From positions 1 to 49,286 of the forward strand of contig NZ_RFFG01000059.1 in the NCBI RefSeq assembly GCF_003696215.1: a DNA stretch of 49,286 nt. Direction: 5' to 3'. Source of the DNA: Actinomadura harenae. GTDB taxonomy: Bacteria; Actinomycetota; Actinomycetes; Streptosporangiales; Streptosporangiaceae. The translations under genes were made by a program, and so were the position numbers. Shown one piece after another: positions 32,819 to 40,673 of this stretch (the first letter of the stretch is position 1; every line of letters begins with the position of its first letter). The notes beneath the pieces were generated by a model that was not told the origin of the DNA, did no database searches, and saw only the letters and a program-made list of their open reading frames with translations.

Positions 32819-32931
32819 ACCCGGGTCCGGAATCCGAAGGTAAAAACTCACGCCCGCTGACCTGGGGAATTATTCGATTGATCGTGTAATAGCGGTCGCC
32901 GGGGACTTCCGGGACCCACTACCGATAGTGA

Positions 32932-33585
32932 TCACCTTCGGTGCCCGGCGCCCTCGCGGAGTAGCGGATCGAGCGCCTGGCGCAGTGCCCGAACCTGCGC
33001 GCAGAGCGGCGATTCGTCCGGATCCAGGTCCTCAGCGAGCGACTCGATCTCGCGCAGCCGCGCGTCCACGAGCTCCAGCCGCGCCTCCGCCGGAGTCGCG
33101 GCCGGTGCGGGCGCCAGTGCGGGCGCCGGCGCGGGCGTCGGGGCCTCGCCGGCGGCCATCACGGCGGCGCGCAGCAGGTCGGTCTGGCGGAGCAGATCGC
33201 GCTGGTGCCGGTCCAGCTCGGCGAACGCCGTCACCTTGGCGCGCAGCAGCCACGGGTCGAACGGCTTGGTCAGCAGGTCGGCCGCGCCGACGGCGTACGC
33301 GCGGGGCGCCAGGTCCGGGGCGTCGCTGGCGGTCAGGAAGACGATCGGGACGTGCCGGGTGCGCGGACGGCTGCGGATGTGCCGCGCGGTCTCCAGGCCG
33401 TCCATGCCCGGCATGACCAGGTCCATCAGGATGAGCCCGAAGTCCCCGTCGAGCAGCGCGCGCAGGGCGGCCCGGCCCGAGTCGGCGCACACGACCTCGA
33501 CCGGCAGCGCGTCCAGGACGGCCCGGAGCGCCACCAGGCTGTCCGCCCTGTCGTCGACCGCGAGGATCCTGGTCACGTCGGCCAC
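32932..33585 (-). CDS. Receiver-domain response regulator without an output domain
   Basis: This 217-aa protein has an N-terminal CheY-like receiver: acidic pair DD at 11-12, phospho-acceptor Asp55 in ILMDLVMPGMDG, Thr85 in FLTASD, and Lys107 in LLTKPFD. The rest is helical, with a Pro/Ala repeat (APAPALAPAPAA) and a coiled-coil-like end (ELVDARLREIESLAEDL). No DNA-binding or enzymatic output domain is visible, so it may act by protein-protein contact. GTG 33585 follows GGAGGG. It lies in the same direction as the downstream DUF6230 operon and after the two-component pair, separated by gaps of more than 100 bp. Confidence 0.85.
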   Translation of the reverse strand: MADVTRILAVDDRADSLVALRAVLDALPVEVVCADSGRAALRALLDGDFGLILMDLVMPGMDGLETARHIRSRPRTRHVPIVFLTASDAPDLAPRAYAVGAADLLTKPFDPWLLRAKVTAFAELDRHQRDLLRQTDLLRAAVMAAGEAPTPAPAPALAPAPAATPAEARLELVDARLREIESLAEDLDPDESPLCAQVRALRQALDPLLREGAGHRR

Positions 33586-33718
33586 GCCAACCCTCCGAGC
33601 TCACCTCTCAGCCTGAGCCGTCCACCCCCCGACTCACCATCGCACGTCCGCACTCTCGGCGACAGAGGAACGTCGCAGAGTGAGAATTCCCCTCCGGGGC
33701 CGGGCGCCGGGCCCGGCG

Positions 33719-34384
33719 TCAGGTCAGCCAGCCCGGCCGGACGAGCCCGGACTCGTAGGCGTGCACCACCAGCTGCGCCCGGTCGCGCGCGCCGAGCTTC
33801 ACCATCGCCCGGCTGACGTGCGTCTTCGCGGTGGCCGGGCTGACCACCAGGCGGCCCGCGATCTCCTCGTTGGACAGGCCCTCGCCGACCAGCGCCAGCA
33901 CCTCGCGCTCCCGGCTGGTCAGGTCGTTCAGCCTGGGTGACACGTGCGCCGGACGCGTCCGCGAGGCGAACTCGGCGATGAGGCGCCGGGTCACCCCCGG
34001 GGACAGGAGCGCGTCGCCGCCCGCCACCACCCGCACCGCGTGGATCAGCTCGACCGGCTCGGTGTCCTTGACCAGGAACCCGCTTGCGCCGCCGCGCACC
34101 GCCTCGAAGACGTACTCGTCGAGCTCGAAGGTGGTGAGGATCACGATCCGGACGTCGCCCATCCGCTCGTCGGACGCGATCCGGCGGGTCGCCTCCAGGC
34201 CGTCCAGGCCGGGCATCCGGATGTCCATGAGGATCACGTCGGGGCGCAGCCGCCGGGCGTCCGCGATCGCCTCCTGGCCGTCGCCCGCCTCGCCTACCAC
34301 CTCGATGTCGGGCTGCGCGGCGAGCAGCGCCCGGAAACCCGCCCGGACCAGCGCCTGGTCGTCGGCCAGCAACACCCTGATCAT
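33719..34384 (-). CDS. NarL/LuxR-type response regulator
   Basis: This 221-aa protein has a receiver domain (DD at 8-9, phospho-acceptor Asp54 in ILMDIRMPGLDG, Lys in FLVKDTEP). A LuxR-type helix-turn-helix follows at about residues 150-215 (LTSREREVLALVGEGLSNEEIAGRL, ATAKTHVSRAMVKLGARDR). Its ATG overlaps the stop of the sensor kinase gene by 4 bp, so it is the cognate regulator. Targets are unknown. Its 133-bp downstream gap has no clear terminator. Confidence 0.94.
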   Translation of the reverse strand: MIRVLLADDQALVRAGFRALLAAQPDIEVVGEAGDGQEAIADARRLRPDVILMDIRMPGLDGLEATRRIASDERMGDVRIVILTTFELDEYVFEAVRGGASGFLVKDTEPVELIHAVRVVAGGDALLSPGVTRRLIAEFASRTRPAHVSPRLNDLTSREREVLALVGEGLSNEEIAGRLVVSPATAKTHVSRAMVKLGARDRAQLVVHAYESGLVRPGWLT

Positions 34385-35688
34385 GTCCGCTCCTCCTCGG
34401 CGTCGATCGGCAGGACGGCCTCCACCCGGAACCCGCCGCCGGGTCGCGGCCCGGCCCGGAACGAGCCGCCGAGCGCCGCCGCGCGCTCCCGCATCCCGCG
34501 CAGTCCCGCGCCGCCTCCCGGCCGTTCGCCGTCGTCCTCGCCGTCGTCCCTGCCGTCGTTCCTGCCGTTGTGCTCCGCGCCGCCCGCCGGGGCGCCGCGT
34601 CCATCGTCCTCCACCCGGACGGTCAGCCGGTGCTCGCCGTAGTCGATGTGGACGGTGACGGTCACCGTGCCGGGTCCGCCGTGCCGGGCCGCGTTCGTCA
34701 GCGACTCCTGGACGATCCGGTACGCGGCCAGGTCGCACGCGGCGGGCAGCGGCCGGACGTCCCCGCTGGTCCCGGCCTCGACCCGGAGCCCGGCGGCGCG
34801 GGCGCGGGAGGCCAGCTCGTCCAGCCGGGCCAGCCCGGCCGTGGGGGAGCGCGGCGCGGACTCGTCCTGCGCGCGCAGCGCCCCGATCACCGACCGCATC
34901 TCGGTGAGGACCTCCTTGCTGGCCTCCTTGATCGCGGTGAGCGCGGCGCGCGCCTCCTCCGGATCGTCGTCCAGCAGGTGCAGCGCGACCCCGGCCCGCA
35001 CGTTGATCATGGAGACGTTGTGCGCCAGGACGTCGTGCAGCTCGCGCGCCATGCGCAGCCGCTCCTCGCTGGCCTGCCGCTTCTCCCGCTCGGCCCGCGA
35101 CCGCTCGGCGGCGGCGGACCGCTGCGCCCGCATCCGCATCAGCTCGCCGGTGACCAGGACGACCAGCACCCAGGCCAGGGCGAACAGCATCCCGGCCGCT
35201 TCCGGGCGCGGCACGGGGAAGGTGTTCGCCGACGTGCCGCGCTGGTCCGGGTCGATCCCGACGAGCTGGGCGACCCCGAAGTAGAGGCCGAGGCCGCCGA
35301 GCGTCCCGGCCCAGGCGATCCGCCGGTGACCCGCGTACAAGGCCGCCAGAATCGCCACGAAGGCCGCGAAGGGCACGGGTCCGTACGGATAGCCCCGCAG
35401 GAAGTAGAAGCCCGTGATCAGCCCTGTGGCGGCCAGCGTGACCACCGGACGACGGCGGCGCAGCAGCAGGACGGCCGGACCGCCGGCGACCAGCGCGAAC
35501 GCCAGCGCGTCCAGCGACGTCGCGGGCACCGCCCAGTCGTCGTGGCGCCAGTGGCGGTGCGCCGCCCCCGCCGTCCCGGCGACCTGGAACAGGGCCAGGA
35601 ACACGGGGACGACCCAGACGGGCCAGGACGCCGGACGCAGCCGGGGCCCGTCCCGCCGGGACACGGCGGACGGTGCGGAGACGCTCAC
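34381..35688 (-). CDS. NarL-system sensor histidine kinase (HisKA_3)
   Basis: This 435-aa protein has an N-terminal membrane region with about five or six helices (residues 20-180) and almost no extracellular loop, typical of DesK-like membrane or cell-wall sensors. A coiled linker leads to the HisKA_3 phospho-acceptor RELHDVLAHNVSM with His218. The HATPase_c domain contains NAARHG and EDDGRG. An acidic Asn/Asp/Gly repeat (GRNDGRDDGEDDGE) has expanded inside the ATP lid, which is unusual. It starts at GTG 35688 and is coupled to its regulator. The signal is unknown. Confidence 0.93.
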   Translation of the reverse strand: MSVSAPSAVSRRDGPRLRPASWPVWVVPVFLALFQVAGTAGAAHRHWRHDDWAVPATSLDALAFALVAGGPAVLLLRRRRPVVTLAATGLITGFYFLRGYPYGPVPFAAFVAILAALYAGHRRIAWAGTLGGLGLYFGVAQLVGIDPDQRGTSANTFPVPRPEAAGMLFALAWVLVVLVTGELMRMRAQRSAAAERSRAEREKRQASEERLRMARELHDVLAHNVSMINVRAGVALHLLDDDPEEARAALTAIKEASKEVLTEMRSVIGALRAQDESAPRSPTAGLARLDELASRARAAGLRVEAGTSGDVRPLPAACDLAAYRIVQESLTNAARHGGPGTVTVTVHIDYGEHRLTVRVEDDGRGAPAGGAEHNGRNDGRDDGEDDGERPGGGAGLRGMRERAAALGGSFRAGPRPGGGFRVEAVLPIDAEEERT

Positions 35689-35798
35689 CCCGGCACACTA
35701 GGACGGCCGCGCCCCGGCCCGCGTCCCCCAGGGGGAGGCATAACCCGTACTCCCGCGGGAGTACGCAGCTCAGACGGCCATCGGGTCCGGGCGGGACG

Positions 35799-35901
35799 GT
35801 GGAGCGTGGGTCACTCGCCCTGAAAGCGGCCGCCGGTGGCGGGTCACTCGTCCTGGAGGCGGCCGCGTGGAGCGTGGGTCATTCGCCCTGGAGGTGGCCG
35901 C
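35799..35901. repeat. Three tandem 33-35-bp repeats copying the 3' end of an esterase gene
   Basis: Units start at 35799, 35834 and 35867 and share GGGTCACTCGYCCTGRAGGC. The third overlaps the last codons and TGA of the minus-strand esterase gene ending at 35879. The two others repeat the HLQGE-stop region downstream of the gene. They fill the gap up to the sensor-kinase start. Confidence 0.8.
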
Positions 35902-37189
35902 TGAGCCAGGTGACGATCTGCGGGACCTGGCCGCGCCAGGCGGCGAGCGTCTCGGCCGTCACGGGCGTGAGCGTCTTGTCCACGCGCAGCGGCGCCTTCG
36001 CGAGCGAGGCGAACCGGTCGGCCTGCTGGGCCTGGCGTCCGTTCGACCCGGCCGTGACCAGCATCGACACGGGAGGCGGCGCCATGTGCTCGAGCCGCCA
36101 GTACAGGTCCTGCTCCTGGCGGAAGACCTTGCTGCCGCCGAACGGGTCGGCCGGGTGGGAGGGACCGTTCTGGCCCGGGGTGTCGTTCGAGGCGAGCCCG
36201 GCCGTCGGGACCTCGGCGGACAGGTCGAAGACCCCGTTGACCGCGACGGCGGTGCCGAACCGGGCCGAGTCGGTCATCGCGAGCCGGGCCGCGCACTGGC
36301 CGCTCGTGCCGAAGCCCACCACGCCCCAGCCCTTGTGGTCGTACGGCAGGTGGTAGACCTCGCCGAGGGCGAGCGGGACGTCCTGCGCGTAGAAGTCGAG
36401 CGCCTGGCCGTAGCCCTTGCCGGGAAGGTTCAGGCACGACGCCGGGTGGCTGCCCGACGCCGCCGGGGGCTTCACGCCGCCGCCGGACGGGGTGCCGGTC
36501 GGACGCCCGGACGGGCCGCCCTTCGGGGCGTCGCCCGCGGGCGGCGTGGAGGCCTGGGTGAGCCCCTTCACCGAGCGCATCATCACGTAGACGACCGGCT
36601 GCGCCTTGTTCGACGCGGTGAGCTTGGACGCCTGCTCCGGGAGGTGCGCCTGCCTGATCCAGGCGAGCTTGTCGTCCGACGTCCCGGTGCCGCCGGAGAT
36701 CGCCATCACGACCGGCAGGCGCTTGCCCTTGTTCTGGGGCTGGAAGTAGGCCGCCGGGAGGTAGACGTACGCCTCGGTCGTGAGGCCGGTCGTCGCGCCG
36801 GTGATCTGCACCTTGTCGACGCGTCCGTCGAGCTTGGGGTCGGCGGGACGGTTCGGGTGGTGCGGGCCGAGCGTGGTCACGCTGTGCTTGACCAGCTGGC
36901 CGAGCGTGGTCTCCTTGCCCCGGCTCGGCTGGACGCTCTGCACCTTGGCGTTGGCCCGGACCGGACCGAACAGGTCGTCCCAGGTGTTGTAGAACACGAA
37001 CCAGCGGTTCACCAGCAGGGTGATCGCGAGGGTCAGCGCGATCTGCGACCCGCCCAGCAGCAGCGTGCGGGCGCCGATCCGTTTCAGGCCGCCGCCGGAG
37101 ACGCGTGACCAGAGCCACAGCGTGGCGACCGACAGGGCCGCGGCGAGCAGGCAGACGAGGCCGATGAACGTGAGATTCGAGGGTTCCAC
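35879..37189 (-). CDS. Membrane-anchored esterase homologue lacking the catalytic Ser and His (pseudoenzyme)
   Basis: This 436-aa protein shares the layout of the upstream esterase: two N-terminal transmembrane helices, the motif FYNTWDDLFGPV, then an alpha/beta-hydrolase domain. The nucleophile elbow reads GFGTSG instead of GYSTGG, so the serine is Gly294 (codon at 36308-36310). The C-terminal GGH that holds the catalytic histidine in the paralogues is absent; the region reads LTPVTAETLAAWRG. A Pro/Gly/Ser insert lies at about residues 220-250. It therefore is probably not a hydrolase and may bind the substrate or its partner. The GTG start is 1 bp after the stop of the active paralogue. A second nucleophile elsewhere cannot be excluded. 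Confidence 0.85.
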   Translation of the reverse strand: MEPSNLTFIGLVCLLAAALSVATLWLWSRVSGGGLKRIGARTLLLGGSQIALTLAITLLVNRWFVFYNTWDDLFGPVRANAKVQSVQPSRGKETTLGQLVKHSVTTLGPHHPNRPADPKLDGRVDKVQITGATTGLTTEAYVYLPAAYFQPQNKGKRLPVVMAISGGTGTSDDKLAWIRQAHLPEQASKLTASNKAQPVVYVMMRSVKGLTQASTPPAGDAPKGGPSGRPTGTPSGGGVKPPAASGSHPASCLNLPGKGYGQALDFYAQDVPLALGEVYHLPYDHKGWGVVGFGTSGQCAARLAMTDSARFGTAVAVNGVFDLSAEVPTAGLASNDTPGQNGPSHPADPFGGSKVFRQEQDLYWRLEHMAPPPVSMLVTAGSNGRQAQQADRFASLAKAPLRVDKTLTPVTAETLAAWRGQVPQIVTWLSGHLQGE

Positions 37190-37190
37190 G

Positions 37191-38336
37191 TCACTCCCCC
37201 TGGAGGTGGTCGCTCAGCCACGTGATCGTGGGAGGGATGTACTTGCGGAACGCCTTGAAGTTGTGGCCGCCCGAGGGGAGCATCCACTTCTCCACCACCA
37301 GCGGGGGCCGTGCCGCCGCCATGAAGCTCTTCGCGGACGGATAGGTCTTCTCGCCGGCCAGCGCGGACGCCACCAGGATCGAGACCGGCGGCTGCGGCAG
37401 GTTCTTCAGCCGCCAGGTCAGGTTGCTGCTGTTGCGGACGGCCTTGCTGCCGCCGTACAGGTCGCGCGTGGTCGTGTCGAGCAGCGCGTGGAAGTGCCCG
37501 GCCATGCTGGACGCGGCGGAGAACCGGTCGGAGTGCAGCATCGCCAGCTTCGTCGCGCAGTAGCCGCCGGTCGAGTAGCCGGCGAGGCCCCACCCGCGCC
37601 GGTCGCGGGCGGTGCGGTTCTTGTAGGTGTTGATGATCGCGTCCGGGACGTCCTGGGAGAAGAAGGTCTCGACCTGCGGGCCGCCCGGGACGTCGGCGCA
37701 CTCGGTGTCCCAGCCGTTCTCGACGGTCGGGCGCATCATCACATAGATCATCGGCTGGGCCTTGTGGGTCGACATCTGGAGGAACGCCTCCTCCGGGACG
37801 TGCCCCTTGTCGATCCAGGTGAGCCGGTCGGCCGCGGGGTACCCGGCGATGAACATCACCACGGGGAACCGCTTGGCGGCGGACTTCTTCTGGAAGTACT
37901 GCGGCGGGAGGTACACGTACGCCTCGGACCGGAGGCCCGTCCGGACGCCCTCGATGTCGAGGTGCTGAACCAGGCCGTCCTTGGCGGGGGTGCGGCCGTG
38001 GCCGGGGCCGAGCTGCGCCGCCGGGGTGACCGTGACCTGCGAGGTCGCGGAGGCGTTCGGGTTGGACGGCGGCCGGTCGGTGACCTGGGCCTTGCCGCCC
38101 GCGGCGCCGACCAGGTCGGACCAGCTGCCGTAGAAGAGGTAGTACTTGTTCACGGCGGTCAGCATCAGTGCGACGATGACCAGCTGGACGCCGGCCATCA
38201 CGCCGACGCGTCCGGCCATGGCGAGCGGTCCCCGTCCGCCCAGCCGGTTCCAGCCGCGGAGCACGACCAGGGCCACGACGGCGGCCAGGATCACCAAGAG
38301 CAGGACGATGAGCCCCCAGCTCGTCAATCCCAGCAT
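37191..38336 (-). CDS. Membrane-anchored alpha/beta-hydrolase esterase (active-looking paralogue)
   Basis: This 381-aa protein has two N-terminal transmembrane helices (about residues 8-25 and 43-62) and the subfamily motif FYGSWSDLVGAAG. The extracytoplasmic esterase domain has nucleophile Ser255 in GYSTGG and His358 in SGGHNFKAF. It has the fold of Ag85-like mycolyltransferases and esterase D. It is the first gene of a two-gene operon with the catalytically dead copy 1 bp downstream. The third homologue is at 6404-7489. The start ATG at 38336 is preceded by GGGGGACC. Location directly after a kinase/regulator operon suggests control by that system. Confidence 0.9.
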   Translation of the reverse strand: MLGLTSWGLIVLLLVILAAVVALVVLRGWNRLGGRGPLAMAGRVGVMAGVQLVIVALMLTAVNKYYLFYGSWSDLVGAAGGKAQVTDRPPSNPNASATSQVTVTPAAQLGPGHGRTPAKDGLVQHLDIEGVRTGLRSEAYVYLPPQYFQKKSAAKRFPVVMFIAGYPAADRLTWIDKGHVPEEAFLQMSTHKAQPMIYVMMRPTVENGWDTECADVPGGPQVETFFSQDVPDAIINTYKNRTARDRRGWGLAGYSTGGYCATKLAMLHSDRFSAASSMAGHFHALLDTTTRDLYGGSKAVRNSSNLTWRLKNLPQPPVSILVASALAGEKTYPSAKSFMAAARPPLVVEKWMLPSGGHNFKAFRKYIPPTITWLSDHLQGE

Positions 38337-38649
38337 GTGTCGGTCCCCCTAGTGGTTCTTGCTTCGCCCCGGCCGCCGCGCGCCCACAGGAGAACTCGGC
38401 AAACATGCGGCAGAGTTCCAGCGAAGATTCAGAATCTGGATCGTAACGGGCGTGCGAACGCCTCGGTCGATCCGTGCGGTCACCCTACCGACCTGAGGGT
38501 TAGCCGCACGTTTACCCTATGTCCAAGATCACATAGGGTCGTCCGGACTCTGCGGAAACCTTACGCCGGAGTCCCTTTACGGACGGCCTGGAAAAGGGGT
38601 CTGAACAGGACCTCAAGAAGGGCCTGAACGGCCCGGGGGCCGCCGGGGG
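38337..38649. other. 313-bp gap with two consecutive hairpins; no gene
   Basis: No credible gene is present on either strand. The part next to the esterase start (38337-38470) is featureless and should hold its promoter. The part from 38473 to 38539 carries two inverted repeats, described separately. The rest, nearest the regulator stop, has two diverged copies of AAGGG-N3-CTGAAC (38594 and 38618) and a short GGGCC/GGCCC hairpin that may end the regulator transcript. Confidence 0.6.
38473..38539. promoter_or_regulatory. Paired hairpins with four alternating ACCCTA half-sites
   Basis: Hairpin 1 (38473-38510) has CGTGCGG/CCGCACG outer arms and ACCCT/AGGGT inner arms. Hairpin 2 has ACCCTATGT (38514-38522) and ACATAGGGT (38531-38539), a perfect 9-bp repeat. 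Together they give ACCCTA in alternating orientation four times. It may be the binding array of the adjacent response regulator for the esterase operon. Confidence 0.5.
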
Positions 38650-39459
38650 TCAGCCCGCGAGCCATTCTCCCGTCTCGACGCTCACCAGGCCATGCCGGGC
38701 CGCCTCGATCACCGCCTCGCGCTGGGAGTGCACCCCGAGCTTGCTGAGCACCGACTGGACGTGGCTGCGCGCCGTGCTGCGGGTGACGCCCATGGCCTTG
38801 GCGAGCGCCTGGGTCGACTCGCCCCGGGCGAGCCGGGTCAGGACCTCGCGTTCGCGCGGGGTGAGGAAGCGCGCCACCCGCTGCGCCTGGCTCTGCCCCG
38901 GGACGCCGGGACGCGCGTCCGGACGGCGCGGGGCGGCCTGCTCGGCGACGATCTCGCCGCGGCCGACGCGGCGCAGCACCGCGAGGATGTCGCCCGCCTG
39001 CTGGCCCTTGTGCGCGAACCCGCTCACCCCGGCGGTCAGGCCCGCCGCGAGGACCGGCGGCTCCAGGTAGCCGGTCAGCAGCACGAACCGCGTGGACGGC
39101 GCGACCGCGCGCAGCCGCGGCATCCACTCCAGCGCGGTGGTGCCGGGGAAGTTGAGGTCGATCAGGCACAGGTCGGCGCGCCGGGCGCGGAGCACGGCGA
39201 GCAGCTCGGCGGGGGAGTCGACCTGCCCGACGACCGCGTACCCGGCGTCCGCGAGGACCAGGGAGAGGGACTCGGTGAACACGCGGTGGTCGTCGCAGAC
39301 CACCACGCTGACGGCGGCGCCCCGCGCGCCTCCCCGCTCGCCGACGCCCGCCTCACCGCCCGCCGCGCCTCGCGTGCCTCCCGCAGCGCCGCCTGCGGTG
39401 CAGCCCGCCGCGTCGCCTGCGGTGCTTCTCGTGGTGCTTCCCGCCGTGTCGCCCGTCAT
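38650..39459 (-). CDS. LuxR-type response regulator with a low-complexity N-terminus
   Basis: This 269-aa protein has a receiver domain (DD at 56-57, phospho-acceptor Asp101 in CLIDLNFPG, Lys in GFAHKGQQ) and a LuxR helix-turn-helix (LTPREREVLTRLARGES, then RSTARSHVQSVLSKLGVHSQREA). The first 48 residues are almost only Gly, Ala, Thr, Arg and Ser. ATG 39459 is supported by GGAGGAGGTG just upstream, so this leader appears to be translated. It lies 18 bp after the soluble histidine kinase and is its likely partner. The esterase pair follows it on the same strand. Confidence 0.9.
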   Translation of the reverse strand: MTGDTAGSTTRSTAGDAAGCTAGGAAGGTRGAAGGEAGVGERGGARGAAVSVVVCDDHRVFTESLSLVLADAGYAVVGQVDSPAELLAVLRARRADLCLIDLNFPGTTALEWMPRLRAVAPSTRFVLLTGYLEPPVLAAGLTAGVSGFAHKGQQAGDILAVLRRVGRGEIVAEQAAPRRPDARPGVPGQSQAQRVARFLTPREREVLTRLARGESTQALAKAMGVTRSTARSHVQSVLSKLGVHSQREAVIEAARHGLVSVETGEWLAG

Positions 39460-39477
39460 GCCGTCACCTCCTCCGGC

Positions 39478-40350
39478 TCATCCGATCGGCCGCCAGTCGT
39501 CCCAGTCGCCGTCCCACTCGGAGTCCGGGGCGTCCCCGGCGGGCGGGGGCGGCGCGGACGGCAGCAGCAGGCGGACGCGCGCGCCGCCCATCTCGCAGGT
39601 GCGGATCTCCAGGCTGCCGCCGTAGCCGGACACCAGGTCGTGCACGATGCCGAGGCCGAGCGAGGCGAGCCCGCCGGGGGCCTGGCCGAAACCGGGTCCG
39701 TCGTCGTCCACCTGGAGGACGACCCAGCCGCGCTCGACGCCGACGCGGACGTTCACCCGATGGCCCGCGACCCGGCAGGCGTTGTCGAGGACGTTGCGGA
39801 GCGCGCGCCAGAGCGCGACCGCGTCCATGTGCGCCCAGGCGGGCTCGCCGGCGAAGCAGACCTCGTGCGGGGTGGCGAGGCGGATGCCGGTGACGACCTC
39901 GGCGGCGAGCTCGTCGACGCGGAGCCGCTGCGCGGGCGCGGGGACCCGGGGGTCGTCGCCGTCCGGGACCTCCTCGTCGAGCTGGCGGAGCAGGTGGTCG
40001 AGCCAGCGGGTCTCGCCGAGCAGCTGCTCGATCCGCTCGCGGCTGGCCGGGCCGACGTCGTCGGCGACCGCGACCGCGGACGCCAGCATGATCACGGTGC
40101 CGAGCTCGTGCCGGATGTCGTGCCGGAGCCGCCGCCTCCAGAGCACCGGGTCGCCCGCCCCGGCGTGGGCGCACGGGTGGTCGTGGGAGGAAGGCCGGTC
40201 GTGAGCGGACGGCCGGTCATGGGAGGAGGAGCGGTCATGGCCGGAGGGGCGGTCGCGGGTGGAGGGCGCGGGGGCGCCCGGACGTTCCGGGCCGGTCGCC
40301 GGCCGCATCGCGTCCAGTGGTGGTGAGGACCGCGGCTGCCCGTGCTTCAT
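39478..40350 (-). CDS. Soluble sensor histidine kinase
   Basis: This 290-aa protein has no transmembrane helix. Residues 31-60 are a repetitive His/Asp/Arg/Pro/Ser stretch (HDRPS-like units). The kinase core follows: H-box RHDIRHELGTVIM with His81 as the likely phospho-acceptor, N-box NVLDNACR, and G-boxes VDDDGPGFGQ and SLGLGIVHDLVSGYGG. Without a membrane sensor it must detect a cytoplasmic signal or work through another protein; the His-rich leader might bind metal. It forms an operon with the regulator 18 bp downstream. Confidence 0.88.
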   Translation of the reverse strand: MKHGQPRSSPPLDAMRPATGPERPGAPAPSTRDRPSGHDRSSSHDRPSAHDRPSSHDHPCAHAGAGDPVLWRRRLRHDIRHELGTVIMLASAVAVADDVGPASRERIEQLLGETRWLDHLLRQLDEEVPDGDDPRVPAPAQRLRVDELAAEVVTGIRLATPHEVCFAGEPAWAHMDAVALWRALRNVLDNACRVAGHRVNVRVGVERGWVVLQVDDDGPGFGQAPGGLASLGLGIVHDLVSGYGGSLEIRTCEMGGARVRLLLPSAPPPPAGDAPDSEWDGDWDDWRPIG

Positions 40351-40673
40351 CGAGGACCCCCGTCCGTGATGCCGGCACCTCTCCCAGTGCCGTGGGGCCG
40401 TCTCCCCACACGGCCCGTATCTCGACGGTCACCCCGCACCGGGCGCCATGTCCAGTCAATTGACCGCCACTGACCGCTGACTGACCGGTTGTGGACAGTC
40501 CGATTATCCGCGTCAACCGGGCCCATTGTCGGAACGTCGAACGATGGGCCGGGAGTCGCCGGACGATCACCCCGCCGAGGGTGCGCGCGGCCCTTTCCTT
40601 TCATGCCTTCGGCGTAGCGGTCTTGCGCATTCCGATGGGTGTGCGGCACAGGTGCGGCAGGCACAGTCGCGGT
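40351..40673. other. 323-bp divergent gap; no gene
   Basis: The gap separates the soluble histidine kinase gene from the MBL-Rieske gene. No gene is seen. It is less GC-rich around 40450-40520, where the repeats described below and the two promoters should lie. Bases 40530-40673 have no repeat I can see. Confidence 0.6.
40455..40487. promoter_or_regulatory. Helically phased TGACCG repeats
   Basis: TGACCG occurs at 40461, 40471 and 40482, 10 and 11 bp apart, about one DNA turn each. GTCAATTGAC, a perfect palindrome at 40455-40464, overlaps the first copy. Such phasing places sites on one face of the helix and suits an activator or response regulator. Confidence 0.5.
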
